A program made the position numbers and the translations under genes. A model generated the notes under the pieces. That model was given only the letters and a program-made list of their open reading frames with translations, searched no databases and had not been told where the DNA came from. From Roseomonas sp. (GTDB lineage Bacteria > Pseudomonadota > Alphaproteobacteria > Acetobacterales > Acetobacteraceae): a DNA stretch of 64,000 nt. Of this stretch, positions 17,098 to 25,392 are shown in pieces. Location of the stretch: contig JADCFN010000001.1 in NCBI GenBank assembly GCA_020249505.1, positions 1-64,000 of the forward strand. The letters are read 5' to 3'. How positions within the stretch are numbered: the stretch's first letter is position 1; each line of letters begins with the position of its first letter.

Positions 17098-18369
17098 ATG
17101 TCTCTCGTAAGATTGGCAACAATTTTCGCTTTGGCCCCCCTTATGGCTGGGTGCTGCGCTCTTTTTCCAGATCATTGCGAACCTGTCCTTCGGCCGTCAG
17201 CAAACGCGCTGAAACTTGATAATTATCAGCACCATAACGGCGCAGGTACCTCCGTTTCCTTCGAGGTTTTGAGGGACGGCCAGCCCCTATCCTCAGTGGG
17301 GCGGCAGGCGGTCTATGCCGTGCGCACCACGGAGCCAGGAGCAGCTTCCAAGGCGCAACGCCTTTGGCAGCAGGATGGCTACATCCGTGCCCGTCTGCGG
17401 ATAGAAGAAATTGGCGGTATCGCCGCCAACGCGAATGATCCTTCCTGGCTGGAGCGAGCGGTCAGCTCGGTTTGGAAAGAAAATCAGGAAATGGCCGCAC
17501 TTGTCAGTGTTGCAAGCGCATCGCAACCAGACGCCAATCTTGTTGTCCCCGTGGTGAGGTCAAGGCGTCAGACCAACCAAGCCGCCAACCCCGAGGTCAA
17601 CGACGGAACTGTTCTGCTTCTGCCTGCCCTAATCAATGGCGGCGACACATACACCATCACTACGCAATTTGCCTGGGGCGATGGGGTTGAAACAAAGCTA
17701 CCGGGCCTTGCGCTTGAAGCCATGAAGACTGCTGCTGGCCTGGCAAGCGGCATCCCTGCACCGCTTGCCGCGACCCTTGCGGGCATAAACAACGAGCATC
17801 GGGCGGCAGCGAATAAGGCGGTTTCTGAGGCGCTTTCAACATCCGTGCCGGCAAAGCCTATCACGCTGACATTGAGTTCTAACGATCTGAGGGATGCACG
17901 AGCGATACTGGTGACTATTTTTGATCGAGATCACACCGGCGTAACTGATCCGAAGCAACAGACGCTTGTACGCTTCCGCATTGAATTCGAGCCGATGGTC
18001 AGCCTGCTGACCAGTAATGTCAGTGAAGATGGGACGCCGGATTTCAAGACATTTTCTGCAGACCGTTATACACGGCCCTTTGAGCAACGCCGACCGAATG
18101 AAACTCCCCTCGTCCTTGTGCAGAGAGCAAATCTGCCAGATCAGACCAATGATTGGCGCGAGTATCACCGGCTTTGCACTGAGGTAAGCGGCGTGTTTTC
18201 ACGCGAGGGGTTCAATACAGCTGATAGTCAGGCCCTTCGATGGGCGGCGCTTGAGAAAGCAAGAGCGCGACTGCCTGTTACAATTGCAGATGGTGATGGG
18301 CGAACGCCATGTCCGGAAGACGAGTTGCGCGTGAATACCTCATGGCGCCCCGCTAGACGCGTGCCTTGA
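17098..18369 (+). CDS. Putative lipoprotein of unknown function
   Basis: A 423-residue protein I do not recognise. The signal peptide ends in the lipobox LMAGC (Cys near residue 19), so it is probably an anchored envelope lipoprotein. The rest has beta-rich stretches (SVSFEVLRDGQPL, DGTVLLLPALINGGDTYTITTQF) and a helical middle (LALEAMKTAAGLASG), with no transmembrane helix. GC is visibly lower than the flanking housekeeping genes. It has its own AT-rich promoter and strong AAGGAGA ribosome site and no operon partner, all consistent with acquisition as a single cargo gene. Function unknown. Confidence 0.7.
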   Translation: MSLVRLATIFALAPLMAGCCALFPDHCEPVLRPSANALKLDNYQHHNGAGTSVSFEVLRDGQPLSSVGRQAVYAVRTTEPGAASKAQRLWQQDGYIRARLRIEEIGGIAANANDPSWLERAVSSVWKENQEMAALVSVASASQPDANLVVPVVRSRRQTNQAANPEVNDGTVLLLPALINGGDTYTITTQFAWGDGVETKLPGLALEAMKTAAGLASGIPAPLAATLAGINNEHRAAANKAVSEALSTSVPAKPITLTLSSNDLRDARAILVTIFDRDHTGVTDPKQQTLVRFRIEFEPMVSLLTSNVSEDGTPDFKTFSADRYTRPFEQRRPNETPLVLVQRANLPDQTNDWREYHRLCTEVSGVFSREGFNTADSQALRWAALEKARARLPVTIADGDGRTPCPEDELRVNTSWRPARRVP

Positions 18370-18697
18370 GGTCAACTGGAATCGAGGGGCCGAGCGGAAC
18401 ATATCTGCTTCAAACAAAGTGGGATCACTCGGGTCTTTAGAAAATCCGATCCGACTAGGGATTGGGCCATATTGGCCAAATGCAGGCTGCCCTGTTGCCG
18501 AGCTTAGGCCGCGCCAAGGAAGGAAAGGCGGCGGCCGTCGGAGGGGGCGGTGCTGACTAGGGCACGGCATGGGGAAGCTGTAGGGTGGAGGGTAGGGGAC
18601 AAATGAGCTCAAGCTACTCGTAACCGATCGGACCCCTCTGTCCCGCTAAGGTAATCACGTTACAGAGGCTACCTGCGGAACCGGGCGAGCAGCTAGC
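18370..18697. other. Intergenic stretch, no gene seen
   Basis: About 330 bases between the lipoprotein and the emrA relic. Short frames exist on both strands but none has recognisable or codon-biased content. No repeat, tRNA or clear terminator was seen. Confidence 0.5.
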
Positions 18698-18931
18698 CTA
18701 ACGCGCCCCCGCCGCCTCCGCCTTGCCCCTAAACAAGTCCAAAAACCCCGTCACCACATCCGCAATACTCCGCCCGCGCCCGGTATCAATCGAAACCGTC
18801 GCGGTCACACCCGCGCGCAAGGGGGGCTCGCCCGCATGGGGTTCAAGGCGGATGCGCACGGGCAGGCGCTGCACCACCTTCACCCAATTGCCTGAGGCAT
18901 TTTGCGGCGGCAGGATCGCAAACTCCGCCCC
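18698..18931 (-). pseudogene. C-terminal relic of an EmrA/HlyD-family efflux membrane-fusion protein
   Basis: The minus strand reads 77 codons beginning GAEFAILPPQNASGNWVKVV and continuing QRLPVRIRLEP...LRAGVTATVSIDTGR, then TAG. This is the conserved beta-barrel end of EmrA-type membrane-fusion proteins; the upstream roughly 300 residues (signal anchor, coiled-coil hairpin, lipoyl domain) are missing. The relic begins directly after the TGA stop of the LOV kinase and is in the same frame as it. No emrB follows. Interpreted as a truncated gene left by a deletion or insertion that brought the kinase in. Confidence 0.8.
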
Positions 18932-20932
18932 TCAGTCACGCCGGTTGGCATTCACCGCACCACCCGGCACCACGGGAAAGGCAGCAAGGCTTTTTTCCAC
19001 CAGATTAGGCAGGCTCTGGCAAAGCTCAGAAACGCGGGGCATATCGCGCGCCACGCACGCCTCCTCCAGGGAAGACGCTATCGAACGCAAGGCCGCCGCA
19101 CCAAAAGTGCCAGCCGCGGATTTCAGCCCATGGGCTTCTTCTTCAATCACCGAAACATCGTCGGTCGCGGTCAGGCGTGCCACACGCGCGCGGGTCTCAT
19201 CGGCAAAAACACCAATCAGCCGTGGCAGCCGCCCGGGGCCGACGGCCGCGCGCAATTCCTGCAAGGTGGTATGGTCAATCAGAGTCGGGCCGGCCGGATC
19301 AGGCTCATCCGCGGCAACGCGTGGCCGGCGCGGCCGGTTTTCCAGCACATCGGAAACCGCGGAAAGCAGCGCGGTCAGGTCCATGGGCTTCGCCACATGC
19401 GCATCCATGCCGGCGGCAAGGCAGCGCGCAACCTCATCCGGCATGGCAGCCGCTGTCATGGCAATGATCGGCACGCGCCCGGCGGGGCCTTCCAAGGCGC
19501 GGATTGCGGCTGTTGCGGCAAAGCCATCCATGCGCGGCATGCGCACATCCATCAGCACCAGATCATAAGCGGCAGTGCGCGCAGCGCCCAGCGCCTCTTC
19601 ACCATCGCGCGCCAAATCCACCGCATAGCCGGCCTTGCGCAGAATGGCCGCGGCAACAAGCTGATTGGCTTCCCCATCTTCTGCAATCAGGATACGCCCG
19701 CGCGCGCCGGGCAGGGGTTTTGCCAGCGCGGGTTTGGGCAAAAGCGTGCTCGGCGGGCGGCCCGATTCGGCAATGGGGCGCAGCGGAATCTCGAAGGAAA
19801 AGGTGGAACCCTTGCCGGGCGTGGAGGCCAGCACAATGCGCCCGCCCATCAGCCCCACCAGGCGCTTGCAGATCATCAGGCCAAGGCCAGAACCGCCATA
19901 GCGCCGCGCGGTTTCCGGCCCACCTTGCGCGAAACGCCCAAATAGCCGCGCCTGCACTTCGGGCGGCATGCCAATCCCCGTATCGGCCACGGCAAAGCGC
20001 ACCTGGCCATTCGCCTCGGCCCGTTCCACGCGAATGCCAACACCGCCAACGGCCGTGAATTTCACCGCATTATCCGCAAGGTTCAGCAGCACTTGCCGCA
20101 AGCGCCGCGCATCGCCAATCACCCGCGCGGGCAGAAGGGGATCAATGCTGGCTGAAAGCCGGATGCCCTTTTCCGCAACGGCGGGGGCGAGCAGATCCAG
20201 CACTTCGGCAACCGGTGCCGCCAGATCAAAGGCTTCTTCCTCAATCGCCAAATGCCCCGCTTCAATGCGCGACAGATCAAGCATTTCATTCACGGTCGCG
20301 AGCAGCAATTCACCGCAGCGCCGGGCAGTTTCCGCATAGGCGTGCTGTTCGGCATCAAGTGTCGTGTCCAGCAGCAGCGAAATCGTACCCATCACGCCAT
20401 TCATGGGCGTGCGGATTTCATGGCTCATGAAGGCAAGGAAGTCGCTTTTCTCGGCATTGGCGCGTTCAGCAGCGCGGCGGGCGCGTTCCGCATCACGGGC
20501 GAATTGCTCGCGTGCCGAAACATCATGCTGAATGCCGAAAATATAGCGCACTTCACCATCATCACCGAAAATCGGCGACAGATGAAGTTCATTGACAAAG
20601 CGCGATCCATCCTTGCGGTGATTGACGAGTTCCACGTCAATCGCCTTGCCTTTTTCGATTGCTTCCCGAATGGCGCGGATATGGCGCGGATTTGTCCCCG
20701 GGCCTTGCAGGAAGCGGCAATTGCGCCCGATCACTTCTTCTTCGGTGTAGCCGGTGATGCGAAAAAAGGCCGGATTGGCATAGATGATGGGGCAATCTGG
20801 CAGGTTCGGATCGCAGATCACAATGCCCGTTGGTGTCGCGAGCACGGCAGCACTCAGCACGCCCTGCAAGGGCGTCGGCAATTGGGCCGCAAGGCTATTC
20901 GCTGTAGGAGACGAGCGCTTCGAATGGGACAT
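18932..20932 (-). CDS. LOV-domain hybrid histidine kinase (putative blue-light sensor)
   Basis: A 666-residue soluble sensor with the order LOV-HisKA-HATPase-REC-HPt. The PAS domain carries the LOV signature GRNCRFLQG (69-77) with Cys72, the residue that forms the flavin adduct. Asn104 (ELVNHRKDG), Asn114 and Gln135 (GIQHDV) match the flavin-binding set. HisKA has [11 protein letters not shown] (169-179, His171), HATPase has [16 protein letters not shown] and GGSGLGL, and the receiver has Asp462 and Lys515. The HPt motif is [12 protein letters not shown] (His601). ATG 20932 has GGGAGGAAG upstream and overlaps apt by 38 bases. No transmembrane segment. It likely signals through its HPt to an unlinked regulator; no partner regulator is adjacent. 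Confidence 0.92.
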   Translation of the reverse strand: MSHSKRSSPTANSLAAQLPTPLQGVLSAAVLATPTGIVICDPNLPDCPIIYANPAFFRITGYTEEEVIGRNCRFLQGPGTNPRHIRAIREAIEKGKAIDVELVNHRKDGSRFVNELHLSPIFGDDGEVRYIFGIQHDVSAREQFARDAERARRAAERANAEKSDFLAFMSHEIRTPMNGVMGTISLLLDTTLDAEQHAYAETARRCGELLLATVNEMLDLSRIEAGHLAIEEEAFDLAAPVAEVLDLLAPAVAEKGIRLSASIDPLLPARVIGDARRLRQVLLNLADNAVKFTAVGGVGIRVERAEANGQVRFAVADTGIGMPPEVQARLFGRFAQGGPETARRYGGSGLGLMICKRLVGLMGGRIVLASTPGKGSTFSFEIPLRPIAESGRPPSTLLPKPALAKPLPGARGRILIAEDGEANQLVAAAILRKAGYAVDLARDGEEALGAARTAAYDLVLMDVRMPRMDGFAATAAIRALEGPAGRVPIIAMTAAAMPDEVARCLAAGMDAHVAKPMDLTALLSAVSDVLENRPRRPRVAADEPDPAGPTLIDHTTLQELRAAVGPGRLPRLIGVFADETRARVARLTATDDVSVIEEEAHGLKSAAGTFGAAALRSIASSLEEACVARDMPRVSELCQSLPNLVEKSLAAFPVVPGGAVNANRRD

Positions 20933-21431
20933 CGAGCTTCTTCCTCCCGTCAAGAAAAGAAAGTTCAATCAGCGCAGCGGCGGCTGGCACAAAGGCACCC
21001 GCCTGGCGCAGCAGGCCAATGCCCGCCGCCATGGTGCCGCCGGTTGCCAGCAGATCATCCAAAATCACCACGCGTTGACCGGGGCTGACGGCATCGGCCT
21101 GCATTTCAATCCGGTCCGAGCCGTATTCCAGCGCGTAATCAAGGCCGATACGCTCGCCTGGCAGCTTGCCGCGCTTGCGGAGCATGATGAAGCCAAGCCC
21201 CAATTCCAGCGCAAGCGGTGCGGCAACCAGAAAGCCCCGGCTTTCAACGCCGGCCAGAAGATCGGGCTTATGGGGGCTGATCGCGCGCGCCATGCGCGCC
21301 ATGGCAGTGCGCCAAGCCGGGCCATGCCGCAGCAGGGTGGAAATGTCATAGAAAAGAATGCCCGGTTTCGGAAAATCCGGGATGCCGCGGATATGCGCCT
21401 TGAGATCAAGCTGGTCGTTTGTGTCTGTCAC
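20895..21431 (-). CDS. apt: Adenine phosphoribosyltransferase
   Basis: A 178-residue purine-salvage enzyme converting adenine and PRPP to AMP. Visible features are the N-terminal [35 protein letters not shown], and the PRPP-binding loop [14 protein letters not shown]. The start is uncertain: GTG 21431 (giving [11 protein letters not shown]) is the best fit to family length, but its ribosome site is weak. The last 38 bases also encode the start of the LOV kinase in another frame. Confidence 0.92.
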   Translation of the reverse strand: MTDTNDQLDLKAHIRGIPDFPKPGILFYDISTLLRHGPAWRTAMARMARAISPHKPDLLAGVESRGFLVAAPLALELGLGFIMLRKRGKLPGERIGLDYALEYGSDRIEMQADAVSPGQRVVILDDLLATGGTMAAGIGLLRQAGAFVPAAAALIELSFLDGRKKLDVPFEALVSYSE

Positions 21432-21596
21432 GTTTCTGCGCTGTCTTTGTGTCTGCCGTATCAATCAGACCCCGCCGCTTTGACGGATGAAGCCTGGCTG
21501 AGCCCTTCCTGGATGATCATAACTACGTGACAATTCAAATGTCCAGTAAAGTTGACACTAGTGGCAATTTTTCCCGCCCGTTCCTATTTGCGGGCA

Positions 21597-21782
21597 ATGT
21601 CAAAACCAACGCTCGCCGGGATTATCGGCATCATCGGCTTCCTGGTCTATGTCGCGGCCGTCATAATCCTTGCGGATCATGTACTTGGCACGCATTGGAC
21701 ACTGGAATTCATCTATTTCGCGCTGGCGGGAATTGTCTGGGTATGGCCTGCCAAGGCGCTCATTATCTGGGCGGCCAGGTAG
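21597..21782 (+). CDS. DUF2842 small membrane protein
   Basis: A 61-residue protein with two hydrophobic helices (GIIGIIGFLVYVAAVIILAD, and FIYFALAGIVWVWPAKALI) and the DUF2842-like ending WPAKALIIWAAR. The family occurs in Alphaproteobacteria and has no known function. ATG 21597 gives the family start MSKPTLAG; the in-frame extension to 21552 is not supported. It converges on mlaC, whose stop is nine bases away. Confidence 0.78.
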   Translation: MSKPTLAGIIGIIGFLVYVAAVIILADHVLGTHWTLEFIYFALAGIVWVWPAKALIIWAAR

Positions 21783-21791
21783 GAATTCAGT

Positions 21792-22427
21792 TCAAGCCCC
21801 TTCCCGGGAAGCTAATTGGGTGATCTGGCCGCGCATGGCATCCAAAAGCGCCGTCACCCGCCCGCCACTGCGTTGGATGACCGAGGCATACTCACTGCGC
21901 GTCGTCAGGCGAAGGGATGTGCCTTCCGCGATCATATCCACCACCTTGGGCTGGCCCGCGATTTCCGCCACGCGCCAATCCAGCGCGAATGGCGGCGTAT
22001 TGGGGCGTTCGACCAGGGTGCTGACCAGCGCATCCTCCTCGGTACGCTGCTGGGAACGCCCTAGCGCGAATTTCACGCCGCGATATTCGCCAAAGCGTGA
22101 TGAGAGGTTGCGGATGATGATTTCATCGAACAGCTTGAGGTATTCCTGCAATTCCGCCGGCGTTGCCTGGCGCGTATGGCGGCCCAGGATGAAGCGCCCG
22201 GTCCCTTCAATATCAATTGCGGCGCGAAGGATGCCTGCGACCCGATCTCGCCGTTGCCCCTGATTCATGCGGGGGTCATTGATGGCATTGACCAATTCCC
22301 GCCCCGCCTTATCCACAAAAGCGGCAGCACGGTTGATATCAATTTGCTGCGCATGCGCCGGGCCGCTGACAAGGCCAACAAGGCTGGCAAATATTTCACG
22401 TCGGGTGATCGGGAATTCGGACATCAT
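21792..22427 (-). CDS. mlaC: MlaC-family phospholipid-binding protein
   Basis: A 211-residue periplasmic lipid shuttle. A signal peptide (about 1-24, ending PAHAQ) precedes the MlaC/Ttg2D domain: INRAAAFVDKAGRELVNAIN, GRFILGRHTRQATPAELQEY, FDEIIIRNLSSRF and KVVDMIAEGTSLRLTTRSEY. It should pass phospholipid between an outer-membrane lipoprotein and the inner-membrane MCE complex. Here it lies about 13 kb from the mlaEFD-like operon at 6-9 kb. ATG 22427 (or the next codon) has GGAGA upstream. Confidence 0.9.
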   Translation of the reverse strand: MMSEFPITRREIFASLVGLVSGPAHAQQIDINRAAAFVDKAGRELVNAINDPRMNQGQRRDRVAGILRAAIDIEGTGRFILGRHTRQATPAELQEYLKLFDEIIIRNLSSRFGEYRGVKFALGRSQQRTEEDALVSTLVERPNTPPFALDWRVAEIAGQPKVVDMIAEGTSLRLTTRSEYASVIQRSGGRVTALLDAMRGQITQLASREGA

Positions 22428-22695
22428 CGGGTCTCCAAGCCATGCTGTGCAAAACCAAAATGAACCCAAGGCGCGACAGCGCCGCCGGGCGCATACCTGT
22501 TGCGAATTTCAAACGCGCGAATCGACTGCGACATTCATACGCCGGGCCCGGAATGCCGCAGCTGACGATTGAACGAGCGGTCGCCTGAATGAATGAGCGG
22601 CTTGCGCCCGCGTAGAGCATCGGCGAGGTATTGGAACGGCAGGTCAGGTCGCCTTCTCGGCACCGCTTCCGGGCAAAGGCTTGGTCGTACGCGGT

Positions 22696-23436
22696 TCACG
22701 CGGCATGTTTTTCGGCCTCCTTAGTGCTTGATCCTCTGCGCCAGAAGGTCACGGCGAGAGCGATCAGCCAAACAAGGGCAAAGGGTGGCACGGCGGCGCT
22801 CAGGGCATTCAGTGCCGGCGCCATGGTTCGAAAGGCCGTAAGCGCGAAGGCAATGCCGAGAACCGCGCTGATGATGGCGTTGATCCTCATGTCCAGCTTT
22901 TGGAAGACCAGCCCGAGCGAGATCAGCCAAAGGCCCGAGACAAGCTGCACGCCCAGTAGTTCCCCCACCCCGCCCGCATAGGCGTTGAGCGTCATGTAGT
23001 TGACCTCGATGATGGCGCGAGCCGCCGGATCGGATGTCGCCACATAAAGATCGGCCAGCATCGGCATCGTGGTCAGCCATCGGACAATGCCGAGTGTCTT
23101 GAGGATGCCGGCCGCAATGGCGAAGGCCGCCATGGTATCGGTCAGCATGCCGCCGGCGCCATGCGCCATTGCGAAGCGCCGCAAGGCGATACCGAAGGGC
23201 ACCATGGCGACAGCCGTCAGAAGATAGCCCCAATAACCAATCTGAATGGCAAGCGGATTGGCCGCGACAAGGGGAAGCGCTTGGTTTGCGGGCAGCCTCA
23301 AACTGGCGGGCCAGCCGATCACCTGACCCAGCACGGTGACGGGGATCAGGAAAAGCACCAGTTGAGACAAGGTCAGAAGCACCAGGGCGATGGTTTCGGC
23401 GCGGGTCATCGACGTGGTAGTTGGCTTGACTGACAT
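22696..23436 (-). CDS. DUF4386-like integral membrane protein
   Basis: A 246-residue protein with about six membrane helices, starting TRAETIALVLLTLSQLVLFL and ending in a short basic/acidic tail. The DUF4386-type layout is visible: LAIQIGYWGYLLTAVAMVPF, MLTDTMAAFAIAAGILKTLG, RWLTTMPMLADLYV and GLVFQKLDMRINAIISAVLG. Function unknown. ATG 23436 with CAGGAACA upstream. No obvious partner in the neighbourhood. Confidence 0.7.
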   Translation of the reverse strand: MSVKPTTTSMTRAETIALVLLTLSQLVLFLIPVTVLGQVIGWPASLRLPANQALPLVAANPLAIQIGYWGYLLTAVAMVPFGIALRRFAMAHGAGGMLTDTMAAFAIAAGILKTLGIVRWLTTMPMLADLYVATSDPAARAIIEVNYMTLNAYAGGVGELLGVQLVSGLWLISLGLVFQKLDMRINAIISAVLGIAFALTAFRTMAPALNALSAAVPPFALVWLIALAVTFWRRGSSTKEAEKHAA

Positions 23437-23543
23437 GGCGTGTTCCTGGCTGCATTGACGTCAAGCATGAATGGCGAGGCTTGGTGGCCGCCGCAGAAGC
23501 ATTCGCCTCTGGCGACGGCCATGCCAGGGTCGCTGAGACAGCG

Positions 23544-24362
23544 TCAGAACCTGTAGCTGAGGCCAAGGCCGAAGCTTATTTGGTTTTCATCACCTTCGCG
23601 GGAGACGATGGGGCTGTCTGCGGCATCGCCCATCAGGCGGCGGAAATTGACAACGCCGGTAATGCCCCAGCCGCCGGAGATGACATAATTGGCCGTGAGC
23701 GTCAGGCCAACATCGCGGATGCCGCCGCTGGCCTTGTATTCCGGCAAGCCGCTTGCGGTGGCGCCGGCTTGCGTCACGCCGAAGAAGGTCTGGTTGTAGC
23801 GATCAGTGGCATAGGTCGCGAGTGCGATCGCGCGCAGACGCAGCCGATCCGTGGGATCGAAGCGATAGCTGCCGCCAAAAAACAACAGATTGCCCGATGA
23901 GGTCGAAGAAACATCGTGATGGTACTGCACTTCAATCGCAGCCTCGTCGCGACTGGTGAGAACGTCGCGGAAAGGCAGCCGAATGAAGGCGCCGGCTTCG
24001 GTTGAATCGTCAATATCGCCAAGCAGCTTCACGCGCTTGTTTTCGACGTCAGATCGCCCACGGCGCTGACCCAGAACCGGGCCAAACTCGATCCCAGACC
24101 AGGGCGAGATATTGGCGCGCAAGGCAATGCCAGCGCTCAGCGTGGCGGTTTCGATGTAGTAGTTATCATAGCCGAGACGCGCAGCAACAAGCGGGCCGAC
24201 GCTCCGGTCACTTGAGCCTTGGTAATCCGGGGTCGAGAGCGCACCGAGCGAGAAGAAGCCCGAAATCCGAGGGTCGGACTGAGCCATGGCCGGGGCGGCG
24301 AGACCTGTCAGCAGAAGGGGCGCTGAGAGAGCGACCAGTGGGAAGCGGCTGTTTGTATTCAT
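23544..24362 (-). CDS. MipA/OmpV-family outer membrane protein, copy 1
   Basis: A 272-residue outer-membrane protein. The Sec signal peptide ends APAMAQ; the mature part has alternating beta strands and the MipA/OmpV features VGPLVAARLGYDNYYIETAT, ISPWSGIEFGPVLGQRRGRS and LLGDIDDSTEAGAFIRLPF, ending in the C-terminal barrel signal GLGLSYRF. The family includes scaffold and porin-like proteins. A very similar copy of identical length lies at 33342-34160 on the opposite strand. The upstream region is conserved with that copy and holds a perfect palindrome, so regulation is probably shared. Confidence 0.88.
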   Translation of the reverse strand: MNTNSRFPLVALSAPLLLTGLAAPAMAQSDPRISGFFSLGALSTPDYQGSSDRSVGPLVAARLGYDNYYIETATLSAGIALRANISPWSGIEFGPVLGQRRGRSDVENKRVKLLGDIDDSTEAGAFIRLPFRDVLTSRDEAAIEVQYHHDVSSTSSGNLLFFGGSYRFDPTDRLRLRAIALATYATDRYNQTFFGVTQAGATASGLPEYKASGGIRDVGLTLTANYVISGGWGITGVVNFRRLMGDAADSPIVSREGDENQISFGLGLSYRF

Positions 24363-24446
24363 CTACTCAGGACCTTTCGGTTAAAACGGCAATGCCGATT
24401 ATGCGAGGCATCGACGCTGCAGATGCGGAGACGAAGCACTCACCTA

Positions 24447-24499
24447 AATTTAGTTTAACATTAAACTGACCAATGTCCAGATAAATTTCTTGTAACAAA
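24447..24499 (-). promoter_or_regulatory. Upstream block of mipA-like copy 1, shared with copy 2
   Basis: Read toward the gene, this runs from TTTGTTACAAGAAATTTATC through GGACATTGGTCAG to the palindrome AGTTTAATGTTAAACT and then AAATT. About 34 of the inner 40 positions match the block at 33227-33280 upstream of the second copy. The palindrome occupies 24452-24467 (7-bp arms, 2-bp centre), ending about 90 bases before the ATG. It is probably a promoter/operator; the regulator is unknown. Confidence 0.6.
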
Positions 24500-24521
24500 G
24501 TGTTATTCAGATATTGTTACA
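24491..24521. repeat. Inverted repeat TGTAACAA ... TTGTTACA
   Basis: Perfect 8-base arms (24491-24498 and 24514-24521) separated by 15 bases, about 130-160 bases upstream of mipA-like copy 1. A nested imperfect repeat (TGTAACA-AAG-TGTTATT) overlaps it. It could be a regulator site; it is not fully conserved at copy 2. Confidence 0.45.
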
Positions 24522-24649
24522 GCGGAGGCGACTGAACTGCGGGATAAGGGAGTTTTCGCGTGGGGTAGGGTCAGCCGACACCACATAAAAAAACGTCGAA
24601 ACAATGCGTTAAAGTAGGTCGCAGGAACCGAAGGTGAACCGAAAACCGA

Positions 24650-25306
24650 CTAAACCAGAGGCGGCAGCCTTTCGTCACCATCGGCCCGCATGGCGCATGC
24701 CGTCACGATCAGCGCAATGAGGTCATTTGCCACCTCCTGCGCGCGATCCTCGGGATTCCATAGATCTCCCCCCGTGCCTTCGGCGCGCAGGGCGCAGAAT
24801 CCATGAACGGCGGCCCAGGCCAGCGTGAGCCTTGCGCGCACGGCACGGCCATCAGCACTCGGCACATGCGCGGCCATGGCTTCCGCGAGCGGCGCCCAGG
24901 AATCCCGAACCGCGCGCTGCCATGCCGGGTCAGCGGTATCCAAAAGATCGGTTCTGAACATCAGGCGAAAATGCGCCGGATTGTCGCGCGCAAAAGCCAT
25001 ATAGCCATGGCCTGTGGCGGCAAGGCGGGCACGGGCATCGGCAGCGGGCGGCAGGGCGGCTACCGCATCCGTCATCGAATGCGACAGGCGAAGATTTCCT
25101 TCAGTGGCGAAGCTTGTCAGCAGGCCGCGCAGATCGCCGAAATGCGGTGCGGCCGCAGAATGGGAAACGCCAGCACGGCGGGCGCATTCCCGGAGGCTGA
25201 CAGCATCCGGCCCGGCCGCCAGCACAATATCGGCAACCGCATCAAGCAGCGCGCGGCGCAACGCGCCGTGGTGGTGTTTGCCCTTGGGCTTGGGCGTGAC
25301 CGTCAT
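24650..25306 (-). CDS. TetR/AcrR-family transcriptional regulator
   Basis: A 218-residue repressor-type protein. The N-terminal helix-turn-helix reads ALRRALLDAVADIVLAAG followed by VSLRECARRAGVSHSAAAPH, the TetR DNA-binding core. The C-terminal half (YMAFARDNPAHFRLMFRTDL, RLTLAWAAVHGFCALRAEG) matches the TetR C-terminal class with a W-H-G-type motif. It is divergent from the ABA4-like gene at 25393, with 86 bases between, and is the likely regulator of that pair. The ligand is unknown. Confidence 0.88.
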   Translation of the reverse strand: MTVTPKPKGKHHHGALRRALLDAVADIVLAAGPDAVSLRECARRAGVSHSAAAPHFGDLRGLLTSFATEGNLRLSHSMTDAVAALPPAADARARLAATGHGYMAFARDNPAHFRLMFRTDLLDTADPAWQRAVRDSWAPLAEAMAAHVPSADGRAVRARLTLAWAAVHGFCALRAEGTGGDLWNPEDRAQEVANDLIALIVTACAMRADGDERLPPLV

Positions 25307-25334
25307 GCCGCGACCATGAGGTGTGATGATTTGC

Positions 25335-25375
25335 TTGACAATGGAAAAACCTGACAGCTATAAACTGACCATTGG
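25335..25375 (+). promoter_or_regulatory. Promoter and candidate operator for the ABA4-like gene
   Basis: TTGACA (25335-25340) and TATAAA (25359-25364), 18 bases apart, form a near-consensus promoter. CAATGG (25339-25344) and CCATTG (25369-25374) form an inverted repeat bracketing the -10 box, placed where a TetR-type repressor would block it. The spacing is wide for a TetR site, so the operator call is inference. Confidence 0.5.
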
Positions 25376-25392
25376 AAAGATAGTGGTAGCTC

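Noticed and set aside
18340-18612. 90-codon minus-strand frame
   Set aside because: Overlaps the end of the lipoprotein gene and lacks codon bias or any recognisable motif.
22396-22695. Possible small gene upstream of mlaC
   Set aside because: The frames are short and proline/arginine-rich with no ribosome site; more likely a 5' region.
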